Positions 1 through 6,492 of a DNA stretch of 21,688 bases are shown piece by piece. Made by a program: the position numbers and the translations under genes. Below the pieces are notes generated by a model. It was not told the origin of the DNA. It did not search any database and was given only the letters and a program-made list of their open reading frames with translations. Every line of letters begins with the position of its first letter. The first letter of the stretch is position 1. This stretch comes from 2-12-FULL-60-19 sp041483675 (GTDB taxonomy: Bacteria; Desulfobacterota; Binatia; UBA9968). The DNA lies in contig JBGPGE010000078.1 of the NCBI GenBank assembly GCA_041483675.1, forward strand, positions 1 through 21,688, in the 5' to 3' direction.

Positions 1-702
1 AAATTGAAATTTCCTCTGGCGGATCCGAGCGCTCCCGCCGGAGAAGTCCGAAAAAGCCTGGAGCAGAGCCTTCGGCGCCTACGGACCGATTACATCGACG
101 TCTATCACGCCCACGGCGTGGAGCCTGACGACTATGCCTACGCCTCGACGAAACTGCTCCCTGTTTTTTTAAAGATGCGTCAGGAGGGCAAGATCCGCTT
201 CATTGCCATCAGCGAGGCGTTCGTGGAGGACCCAACGCATCAAATGCTGCAGCAAGCGCTTGACGACGATTACTGGGACGTTGTCATGGCCGGCTTCAAC
301 CTGTTGAATCAGTCGGCGCGGAATAAAATCTGGGCAAAAACCTTGAAGGCAAAGGTCGGCACGCTGGTGATGTTCGCCGTCCGCAGAGCTTTGAGCCGGC
401 CCGAGCGGCTGCGAGAGGTGTGGGCCGAATTGACGAAAAAAGGCTTGGTGGACCGCGATGCCTGCAACCCGGAAGATCCGTTGGATTTTTTGCTCAAGGA
501 CGGAAAAGCATCGAGCATCGTCGACGCCGCTTACCGGTTCTGCCGCTATGAGCCCGGAGTCCACGTCGTGCTGAGCGGCACCGGCAGCGCGGATCATTTG
601 AAAGCAAATATCGAGTCGCTCACAAAACCTCCGTTGCCTGCAAAGGTTGTTGCCCGGCTCAGAAAGATCTTCGCGAGAGTAGACTCCATCACCGGCAATT
701 GA
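1..702 (+). CDS. Aldo/keto reductase, 5'-truncated by window edge
   Basis: C-terminal two thirds of an aldo/keto reductase, a family that reduces aldehydes and ketones with NAD(P)H on a TIM barrel in the cytoplasm. The frame is open from base 1, so the true start, the nucleotide-site N-terminus and the catalytic Asp/Tyr lie upstream. Family marks that remain are LRTDYIDVYHAHG (the strand ending in the catalytic-region His), the GKIRFIAIS strand, and near the end VHVVLSGTGSADHLKANIESL, which matches the C-terminal phosphate-binding region where these enzymes hold NADP. The stop at 700-702 is followed by a repeat-bearing gap. The substrate cannot be read from sequence. The family call is firm; the subfamily is not. 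Confidence 0.85.
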   Translation, partial: KLKFPLADPSAPAGEVRKSLEQSLRRLRTDYIDVYHAHGVEPDDYAYASTKLLPVFLKMRQEGKIRFIAISEAFVEDPTHQMLQQALDDDYWDVVMAGFNLLNQSARNKIWAKTLKAKVGTLVMFAVRRALSRPERLREVWAELTKKGLVDRDACNPEDPLDFLLKDGKASSIVDAAYRFCRYEPGVHVVLSGTGSADHLKANIESLTKPPLPAKVVARLRKIFARVDSITGN

Positions 703-738
703 GCATTGGTCTCGCATTCGGGTAGCAAGGAAAAGGGT

Positions 739-804
739 CGTCACTCCCGCGGAAGCGGGAGTCCAGGCGAAAGACTCTGGATTCCCGTTTTTACGGGAAT
801 GACG
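739..804. repeat. Two-hairpin dispersed repeat, copy 1
   Basis: This 66-bp element starts CGTCACTCCCG and ends CGGGAATGACG, so its outer ends are near-perfect inverted repeats. Inside are two hairpins: ACTCCCGC-ggaa-GCGGGAGT at about 743-762 and ATTCCCG-tttttaCGGGAAT at about 781-800, joined by a linker containing GTCCAG and TCTGG. A related, longer copy lies at 11559-11649 with the same termini and right hairpin. This looks like a REP/MITE-type non-coding repeat that is probably present many times in the genome. It fills much of the gap between the aldo/keto reductase and the orphan at 983. Confidence 0.8.
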
Positions 805-982
805 CGCAAAGCGCAAAGCCGTGGCACCGCCGGACGGGCAGCGTTTGTCGGGGAGAGATATTGACAAAGCGCGAGTCAATGATGGATATTTCATTAGATT
901 TTGCTCTTCTCAGATTGCAGAGGTACCGCATACATTGCGGGAAGAGCTGGCAGTAAAGTCAATAGTTAGGTTCTACGAGTAC

Positions 983-1621
983 ATGCGACGCTTACTTTTT
1001 CTACTTTTCTTGCTCACAAGCAGCTATGGTTTTTCTGAAGAGTGCAAGTCTCCGGATGTCAAGGGAGGCTTAGGAAAGATAATTAAAGATTTACCCGTTT
1101 CAGATGTTACCGTCATTGCTTACAAATCTTTTTCACCCAGGATTCAATGGTTGGGATTGTATTGGGAAGGGCCGGTTTCCGGTGCACTCATAGCTTACGA
1201 CTGTGCGGGTAGATTCTTATCTGGCGTTACAACCGGCGGTATACAGACGTTAAAATTTTTTTACGGCCCGAAAGCTCTACAACCAACGGTTGCAGTAGAA
1301 GAAATCTCTACGGGAACCGGTTATTATCGCGTCGGATATACCATCTATACGATTCAAAACAATAACATTCGCAAGGTATGGGAACATACAAGGCATGAGA
1401 GCGTCTCTGTGATACCGTCAGAGGACGCACATGTTGATGATTTTGAAATTATTCCCTCAGGTTCCCCGCCTAATGATTTTGGCACTCGTTTGAGGGTAGA
1501 AGGAGTCCGTAAGGTTTTCCCCGTTGGAAACAATCGGTCCTTCGATTTTCGCATAGAGAAGCTGGCTACGAAGTTTTACTGTTGGAATAAAACGTCTATA
1601 ACTTACAAACAGTGTAAATAG
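983..1621 (+). CDS. Secreted or periplasmic orphan protein, AT-rich
   Basis: I do not recognise this 212-residue protein. The frame is open upstream to 821, but the ATG at 983 is preferred because it gives a clear signal peptide: MRR, then a hydrophobic run LLFLLFLLTSSYG, with likely cleavage near SYGFS-EE. The mature protein looks like a small beta-rich domain with many aromatic and polar residues; cysteines sit at GFSEECKS, YDCAGRF and near the C-terminus (KFYCWN, YKQCK), so disulphides are possible. No lipobox is seen. Base use is visibly more AT-rich than the neighbours, with AAT/ATT/TTT codons common, which suggests recent acquisition. The Shine-Dalgarno is weak. The function is unknown. 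Confidence 0.65.
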   Translation: MRRLLFLLFLLTSSYGFSEECKSPDVKGGLGKIIKDLPVSDVTVIAYKSFSPRIQWLGLYWEGPVSGALIAYDCAGRFLSGVTTGGIQTLKFFYGPKALQPTVAVEEISTGTGYYRVGYTIYTIQNNNIRKVWEHTRHESVSVIPSEDAHVDDFEIIPSGSPPNDFGTRLRVEGVRKVFPVGNNRSFDFRIEKLATKFYCWNKTSITYKQCK

Positions 1622-1631
1622 AGGCAACAAA

Positions 1632-1694
1632 ACCTATCGCTTGAGCGTACGCGACGCGCAAGAAACCGCAGGCGGGCAAACACTAGCGTTAGGC
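1632..1694 (+). other. Possible degenerate integron attC-like site
   Basis: GTTAGGC at 1688-1694 matches the integron R' core GTTRRRY. At 1632-1638, ACCTATC matches the partner core RYYYAAC at six of seven positions. The ten bases 1632-1641 pair with 1685-1694 at eight of ten positions, and a second hairpin (CTTG/CAAG plus GCGT/ACGC) lies inside at 1640-1662. The 63-bp span is within the known attC size range. The critical AAC triplet is altered, no integrase is present, and only one site is seen, so this may be chance. Confidence 0.2.
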
Positions 1695-1713
1695 CACACC
1701 AGTAGAGACTCCA

Positions 1714-2322
1714 ATGTCAACGCCAAACGATCCGTCGGCGCCTGAGTTCTGGGACATTCGATTTCGTGAGGGCCGAATCCCATGGGATGCGGGCGGAGTT
1801 CCCCACGAGTTGGCCAAGTACCTGGCCGGAGCTTCGGGAGGAGGCCGGGTGCTGATCCCCGGCTGTGGCGCCGCATACGAGGTTGTTGCGTTCCACGAGG
1901 CTGGGTACGAAGTCATCGCCATCGACTTCAGCCCGGAGGCGGTGGCTGCCGCGGCTCGCGCGTTAGGGCCGTTGCGGCGAACTGTGCGTCTTGGTGATTT
2001 CTTTCAATATGACTTCGGCATTATCCACTTTGACATCATCTATGAACGGGCCTTCTTGTGCTCGCTGCCGCGCCGCTCCCGACCGGCCTATTGCGCGCGA
2101 GTCTCCGAGCTGCTCCGTCCGGGAAGTCTCCTGATCGGTTTCTTCCTCTATGACGCGAGCGAAGGTGGACCACCCTTCGGTTTAGGCCCAGGAGAACTTA
2201 ACGATCTTCTACAAGACCGGTTCGTGCTGGAAGCGGACGAACAGCCTCGCAGCTCAGTTCCGGTGTTTGCCGGTAAGGAACAATGGCAGATATGGCGGCG
2301 CCTGGAGACAGCAGCCAAGTGA
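1714..2322 (+). CDS. TPMT-family SAM-dependent methyltransferase
   Basis: This is a complete 202-residue class I methyltransferase of the thiopurine S-methyltransferase family; members methylate thiols, thiocyanate, selenium, tellurium or halide acceptors in the cytoplasm. The N-terminal family signature is clear: FW at 12-13, then GRIPWDAGGVP at 20-30. SAM-binding motif I is VLIPGCGAAYE (46-56), the acidic end of strand 2 is D71, the GDFF motif is at 94-97, and the family ER pair follows at 111-112. The ATG at 1714 gives a normal family N-terminus. Bacterial members are often linked to metalloid or thiol detoxification, but the acceptor here is unknown. It follows the attC-like sequence by about 20 bp and precedes a repeat-filled convergent gap. 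Confidence 0.88.
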   Translation: MSTPNDPSAPEFWDIRFREGRIPWDAGGVPHELAKYLAGASGGGRVLIPGCGAAYEVVAFHEAGYEVIAIDFSPEAVAAAARALGPLRRTVRLGDFFQYDFGIIHFDIIYERAFLCSLPRRSRPAYCARVSELLRPGSLLIGFFLYDASEGGPPFGLGPGELNDLLQDRFVLEADEQPRSSVPVFAGKEQWQIWRRLETAAK

Positions 2323-2375
2323 GTGTGACAGAGAACCTAATTGAGTGGCACACTGTGTGAAAACGTGTCGTTCGT

Positions 2376-2441
2376 CCTTCGACGTCGCTCTGGGCGGGCC
2401 CTTCGACGTCGCTCAGGACTGGCTTTGTCGAACCAGGACGG
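2376..2441. repeat. CCTTCGAC...GCTCAGG repeat family, copy 1 (duplicated)
   Basis: Two adjacent copies of a CCTTCGACGTCGCTCNGG block occur at 2376-2393 and 2400-2417. The second continues into a GTCGAACC tail near 2427-2434, which can pair with part of the TTCGAC head. The same head-tail arrangement recurs at 17028-17066, and the head alone at 10016-10037. It lies in the 147-bp gap between the convergent methyltransferase and doxX genes, where it could act as a bidirectional stem-loop. No T-tract makes it a classical terminator. Confidence 0.7.
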
Positions 2442-2469
2442 TGCTCCTAGATTTTAGTGTTACAGCACA

Positions 2470-2946
2470 CTAGCCGTTATTCGGCGGCGGCTTTTTTCGA
2501 AACAGAAGGCCGTCCAGACCCAAAGTTCTGCCGGGACTCGAGAGGATGAACATCAAAAATGCAACGCTGAAGGTCTGCTGCTGCGCCATTGTCGCGCCTC
2601 CCCTGGCCATGCCGGGCCCGAAGAAATAATTCACCATCATGAAGAGTCCCACGATCGAGCTCCAGCGTGTCAGTAGTCCCAGTATGAGACAGGCCCCGAC
2701 CAGTATTTCCCCCCACATCACGAGATAACCGAAAAGCACGCTGTGAGGAACGACCACGTTTTCCAAAAAGGAGTGGTACCAGGGATACAGGCGCGTCGCC
2801 GCCGCCTCACCCATCTCCCGGCTTAACCAATCACGGTGGGGGGAGTCGCGAAGGAACTTCCTGATTCCTTGCTGCAGCATGTAGTAGCCGATCCACAAAC
2901 GCATCAGGACGACGTACCAGAGGTAGGTTCGTTCCGAGAAATTCAT
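2470..2946 (-). CDS. DoxX family membrane protein
   Basis: This is a 158-residue inner-membrane protein of the DoxX family, whose members form four-helix bundles and often work with redox or thiol stress systems; the exact reaction is usually unknown. Helices are visible at YLWYVVLMRLWIGYYML, VLFGYLVMWGEILVGACLIL, SIVGLFMMVNYFFG and a final FSVAFLMFILSSPG, followed by the typical R-LGLDGLL ending. The frame extends further upstream, but the ATG at 2946 is chosen because GGAGGG lies just before it and the family starts there. It sits 28 bp downstream of gloB on the same strand, so co-transcription is likely, suggesting a shared detoxification or stress role. Confidence 0.8.
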   Translation of the reverse strand: MNFSERTYLWYVVLMRLWIGYYMLQQGIRKFLRDSPHRDWLSREMGEAAATRLYPWYHSFLENVVVPHSVLFGYLVMWGEILVGACLILGLLTRWSSIVGLFMMVNYFFGPGMARGGATMAQQQTFSVAFLMFILSSPGRTLGLDGLLFRKKPPPNNG

Positions 2947-2974
2947 GGTTCCCTCCGTGGAGGACGCGCCTTCG

Positions 2975-3742
2975 TCAGAATTGATCCTTGAGCCGGCGGA
3001 TTTCCGCAAACACGGAAACCGGACTCAAAGATATATTCGGGAACTGCTTTCTAAGATTTTCCCGGATCTCCCGGCTGTCCCACCGGAGAAACGGGTTGGT
3101 CTCTTTTTCCTCGGCCATCGCGGACGGCACCGTCGGAAGGCCCCGCGCTCTCAAAGAGCGCACGCTCTTCAGCCTCTCGGCTATTCTCGGATTGCCCGGC
3201 TCGACGGTCATGGCGAATTCGAGATTTTTTTCCGTGTACTCGTGGCCGCAGTACACCTGCGTGTCTCTCGGAAGCGCCATGAGCTTTCTGAGCGAGGCGT
3301 GCATCTGTTCTGCAGTGCCTTCGAAAAGGCGGCCGCACCCGGCGGTGAAGAGGGTGTCGCCGCAAAAGAGATTGTTGTCGAACAGATAGGCAACGTGGCC
3401 TGTGGTGTGTCCCGGAATGAAGAAAACCCGGCCTGTGAGTTTGCCTACGTTGACTTGATCGCCGTCGTCGACCGGACGCGTCAGTCCGGGGATCCTTCCC
3501 TGATCGTTCTTGTGGCCGTAAACCTCCAGCGCCAGCCGCTGCAAAAGGCCGTCATTCCCCCCGGTATGGTCCCTGTGGTGGTGGGTGTTGAGAATCGCTT
3601 TGAGAGCGACCTTCTCCCGCTCCACGCAACGCAGGACCGGCTCGGCCTCGGAAGGGTCCACCACCGCCGCCTCGCCCGTATCCTCGCAAACGACGAGGTA
3701 GCCATAATTGTCCCGGAGTAGCGGGATCTGAACGACGCGCAT
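2975..3742 (-). CDS. gloB: Hydroxyacylglutathione hydrolase (glyoxalase II)
   Basis: This is a complete 255-residue metallo-beta-lactamase-fold enzyme that hydrolyses S-D-lactoylglutathione to D-lactate and glutathione, the second step of methylglyoxal detoxification in the cytoplasm. The metal motif THHHRDH is at 53-59, with the further ligands H112 (PGHTTGH), D129 (CGDTLF) and H167 (YCGHEYT). The GCGRLFEG segment (136-142) and the C-terminal NPFLRWD region are typical of glyoxalase II rather than generic MBL hydrolases. Length is normal. The frame is open a little further upstream, but the ATG at 3742 matches the family start MRVVQIPLLRDNY. It leads a two-gene operon with doxX and diverges from the FIST gene across an 85-bp gap. 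Confidence 0.93.
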   Translation of the reverse strand: MRVVQIPLLRDNYGYLVVCEDTGEAAVVDPSEAEPVLRCVEREKVALKAILNTHHHRDHTGGNDGLLQRLALEVYGHKNDQGRIPGLTRPVDDGDQVNVGKLTGRVFFIPGHTTGHVAYLFDNNLFCGDTLFTAGCGRLFEGTAEQMHASLRKLMALPRDTQVYCGHEYTEKNLEFAMTVEPGNPRIAERLKSVRSLRARGLPTVPSAMAEEKETNPFLRWDSREIRENLRKQFPNISLSPVSVFAEIRRLKDQF

Positions 3743-3791
3743 GGCCGCCCTTATAGCAGATTGTGAAAAGAGACGGCAATAGCGCGCCAAC

Positions 3792-3818
3792 TTGACCCGG
3801 ATCGGGCGTTTCTATTAG
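3792..3818 (+). promoter_or_regulatory. Candidate promoter for the FIST gene
   Basis: TTGACC at 3792-3797 is one base from the -35 consensus, and TATTAG at 3813-3818 is a moderate -10 with a short 15-bp spacer. This would start transcription almost at the ATG (3828), giving a very short or absent leader, which agrees with the lack of a Shine-Dalgarno there. Inference from sequence only. Confidence 0.3.
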
Positions 3819-3827
3819 ATTGCCTCC

Positions 3828-5012
3828 ATGCTTCACGCTGGCGCCGGACTCTCCTCCAACCCCTCCACGGAGCGGGCCGCCGAGGAGGCTGCGACGCAGG
3901 CGATGGCTCGAGCCGGCATCGGCCGGGCCGATCTTGTTCTCATATTTTCCACGGTCGATCACCTGGCGAACTGGCAAGCACTGACCGCGGTGATCCAGCG
4001 CGTTTCCGGCACGGACCAGGTGGTAGGGTCGAGCGCGGCGGGGGTCCTCGCCGGCGAAGGGGAAGTTGAAGGGAGCGCAGGGCTAGCGGTCATGGTTCTC
4101 GCCTCGGAGAATCTCCACGCCCGCCCGTTTTTTTTTCATCCGCTCCGCGACCGCGAGGAGCAGATAGGCGCCGAGCTGGGCAATGCCGCGCGAGCCGGCG
4201 CTGCGGGAGAATCTCTCCTGGTCGCCTTCCCGGACCCGTACAATGGGAGGCCGCAGCGGTTATTTGACGGGATCGGCGGAGCGGCGGGCTTTGTTCCGCT
4301 TGTCGGCGCAGGTTCTTCGGAAAACGGCAGCCAGGGGATGACGTTCCAGCTTTGCGGCGACAAGATCGCGAACAACGCTCTCTCCGGCTTTGCTCTTTCG
4401 GGTCCCTTCGCGACATCGATTGGCATCACGCAGGGCTGCCGGCCCGTCGCCGAGCCGATGACGATCACCAAAGCGGAGGGCAATCTCATCTTCGAGATCG
4501 ACAACCGGCCCGCGTTTGAAATCTTCGCGCGCGTCATCAAAGGCCCGTTGCTGGAAAATCTTCAGCGGGCGCTGGCTTATGTCTTCGTCGGTCTGCCGGC
4601 GGACCGGCGGCGGAACGACGTCGGCGCCGGAGAATATCTCGTGCGAAACATCGCCGGCCTCGATCCGCAAAAAGGAATTCTGGCCGTCGGCGAGGAGGTC
4701 TTTGAAGGGGAGCGGATGGTGTTCACGCTGCGCGACGGCGAGCGCGCGCGCGAAGATCTCGGCCAGATGTTGCAGCGCCAGGCGCAGAGTCTCGGCGGCA
4801 AAACTCCCGGCTTTGGATTTTACTTCAACTGCTGCGCTCGCGGCAGATCGCTCTACAACATGGACGGGATCGACAGCGCGTATATCCACCAAGCGTTGGG
4901 GGATTTTCCGTTGATCGGCATGTTCGGCAGTTTCGAGTTGGGCCCGCTGGGCGGGAAAAATCACCTGCTGGCTTACACGGGCGTGCTGGTGCTCATTACG
5001 GAGAAAGAGTGA
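3828..5012 (+). CDS. FIST domain sensory protein
   Basis: This 394-residue protein has the FIST_N plus FIST_C arrangement. FIST domains are predicted cytoplasmic ligand-sensing modules, often fused or linked to signalling proteins. The N-terminal half shows the typical ADLVLIFSTVDH strand, the VVGSSAAGVLAGEGEVEG segment (a G-S-x-A-G turn seen in the family) and GLAVMVLASENL. The C-terminal half shows EIDNRPAFEIFARVI and FNCCARGRSLY, then IGMFGSFELGPLGGKNHLLAYTGVLVL, the conserved FIST_C finish. There are no transmembrane helices or output domain. Its stop overlaps the GTG of the following antiporter gene (GTGA), so the two are probably translated together and the FIST protein may sense for the transporter. 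The ligand is unknown. Confidence 0.82.
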   Translation: MLHAGAGLSSNPSTERAAEEAATQAMARAGIGRADLVLIFSTVDHLANWQALTAVIQRVSGTDQVVGSSAAGVLAGEGEVEGSAGLAVMVLASENLHARPFFFHPLRDREEQIGAELGNAARAGAAGESLLVAFPDPYNGRPQRLFDGIGGAAGFVPLVGAGSSENGSQGMTFQLCGDKIANNALSGFALSGPFATSIGITQGCRPVAEPMTITKAEGNLIFEIDNRPAFEIFARVIKGPLLENLQRALAYVFVGLPADRRRNDVGAGEYLVRNIAGLDPQKGILAVGEEVFEGERMVFTLRDGERAREDLGQMLQRQAQSLGGKTPGFGFYFNCCARGRSLYNMDGIDSAYIHQALGDFPLIGMFGSFELGPLGGKNHLLAYTGVLVLITEKE

Positions 5013-6364
5013 ACGGGAGAATCGGAGAATCGGGGAAGGAGAAAAACGAGTTGACGGCTAAATCGAAGCTTATAGTTTTGGCGCTCGCGCTCGGTCTTTG
5101 TTCGCTGTTGTTAGGCGCGCAGGGACACGACGATGCAACGGCCAGCCTCCTGTTGGGCCTCGCGGTCCTGCTGTTGGCGGCCAAGCTTGCCGGCTGGGCC
5201 GCGGAGCGCATCGGCCAGCCGGCGGTCCTGGGAGAATTGCTCGTCGGCATTGTGATCGGCAACCTGGATCTCGTGGGCGTGCAGTTCCTGAGTTATCTCA
5301 GAGCGGAGCCGGGGATCGAGATGCTCGCGGGGCTGGGAGTGATTCTTTTGCTGTTCGAGGTCGGGCTGGAATCGCGGATGGCCGATCTGATGAGCGTGGG
5401 GCTTTCCTCCATCCTGGTGGCCGTGATCGGCGTCGTGCTGCCTTTCGGTCTCGGCTGGGGTGTGAGCGCGCTGTTCCTCCCCGATTACGGTTTTTATGCC
5501 CACGCATTTATCGGCGCCACGCTCTCGGCCACTAGCGTCGGGATCACCGCACGGGTCCTGCGCGACATTCGGCGCGTCGACACGCGCGAGGCGAAGATCA
5601 TTCTCGGCGCCGCCGTCGTGGACGATATTCTCGGCCTGGTTATTTTGGCGATCGTCACCGGAATGATCGCCGCCGCCGGCGCCGGGACGGCGCTCTCCGC
5701 CGGCTCGGTCGTCTGGATCATCGCCAAAGTGGCGCTGTTTGTGGCCGGCGCGCTCGCGCTGGGCGTCTTCGTCGTGCCGCGGCTGTTTCGCCAGGCGGCG
5801 AAGGCGAAGATCCAGGGACTGCTGTTCAGCCTGGCTCTGGCGATCTGTTTTCTGCTCTCTTACGCGGCCACGCTGATCGGCTTGGCGGCGATCGTCGGGG
5901 CCTTTGCCGCCGGGTTGATTCTTGAGGGCATTCCGTTCCAAGAATACACGCAGGAGGACGAGCGATCTCTCGAGGACATGCTCTTTCCGCTCTCCGCTTT
6001 TCTCGTGCCGCTGTTTTTCGTTCAGATGGGATTGAAGATGGATCTCGCGAGCCTTTTCGACACGGAGGTTCTGGCGTTTGCCGCGGCTCTTACGGCTGCT
6101 GCCGTCATCGGCAAGCAGGCCTGCGGCCTGGGCGTCCTGGAGCACGGCTTAAACCGCGTGGCGGTCGGCATCGGCATGATCCCGCGAGGCGAGGTCGGCT
6201 TGATCTTCGCCGGCGTCGGCTTGACGCTCTCGCTCAACGGCGAGCGGATCGTCACGGAACCCGTTTTCGCCGCCGTCGTCGTCATGGTGATGGTCACGAC
6301 GCTCGCCGCCCCGCCGCTGCTCCAGTGGAGCTTCGTCAGGAAGCCGGGGCGAGGGCGTAGATAG
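5009..6364 (+). CDS. CPA2 cation/proton antiporter, NapA-like (Asp-Asp)
   Basis: This is a roughly 451-residue inner-membrane monovalent cation/proton antiporter (Na_H_exchanger family, CPA2). About 12-13 hydrophobic helices are visible. The ion site appears as AAVVDDILGL, giving D205-D206; an adjacent Asp pair is the mark of electrogenic NapA/NhaA-type Na+/H+ exchange. The unwound-helix region LSATSVGITARVL (172-184) and the late IPRGEVGLIFAGVGL stretch are typical. No C-terminal TrkA-N domain is present, so it is not a full Kef channel. Start uncertain: the GTG at 5009 overlaps the FIST stop and has GGAG before it, but a TTG at 5051 with AAGGAG ahead of it would remove 14 polar residues. 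The first 14 residues look non-essential. Confidence 0.88.
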   Translation: MNGRIGESGKEKNELTAKSKLIVLALALGLCSLLLGAQGHDDATASLLLGLAVLLLAAKLAGWAAERIGQPAVLGELLVGIVIGNLDLVGVQFLSYLRAEPGIEMLAGLGVILLLFEVGLESRMADLMSVGLSSILVAVIGVVLPFGLGWGVSALFLPDYGFYAHAFIGATLSATSVGITARVLRDIRRVDTREAKIILGAAVVDDILGLVILAIVTGMIAAAGAGTALSAGSVVWIIAKVALFVAGALALGVFVVPRLFRQAAKAKIQGLLFSLALAICFLLSYAATLIGLAAIVGAFAAGLILEGIPFQEYTQEDERSLEDMLFPLSAFLVPLFFVQMGLKMDLASLFDTEVLAFAAALTAAAVIGKQACGLGVLEHGLNRVAVGIGMIPRGEVGLIFAGVGLTLSLNGERIVTEPVFAAVVVMVMVTTLAAPPLLQWSFVRKPGRGRR

Positions 6365-6458
6365 CGGAGACCTGCGACGTTGATGCGCAGCGTTCGATTT
6401 GATATTTAAGACTCAAGTCGCGGAGATGGCGTTCTCCCTCAACCGCCCGCCAGGGCTG

Positions 6459-6492
6459 ATGACGCCTGCTTTCATTCAGGAGGTAGCGTCAT
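6459..6492 (+). promoter_or_regulatory. Hairpin enclosing RBS and start codon of second antiporter
   Basis: ATGACGC at 6459-6465 is perfectly complementary to GCGTCAT at 6486-6492, which contains the first two bases of the antiporter ATG. Inside, CTG (6466-6468) pairs with CAG (6477-6479) around an 8-base loop. The strong Shine-Dalgarno core AGGAGG (6478-6483) falls partly in the inner stem and partly in the resulting bulge. Such a fold could limit ribosome access until melted or displaced. The structure is read by eye; regulation is inferred. The rest of the 126-bp gap holds no recognisable gene. Confidence 0.45.

Noticed and set aside
821..982. N-terminal extension of the secreted orphan
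   Set aside because: It would place about 54 residues, partly next to repeat sequence, ahead of a good signal peptide; the ATG at 983 is more plausible.
2947..3009. Longer start for the DoxX gene
   Set aside because: The extension overlaps the end of gloB and is polar; the ATG at 2946 has a strong GGAGGG and matches the family N-terminus.
5111..6145. 344-codon open frame on the minus strand
   Set aside because: It lies wholly opposite the NapA-like antiporter, is very rich in Arg, Asp, Gln and His, and shows no domain; typical antisense shadow in GC-rich DNA.
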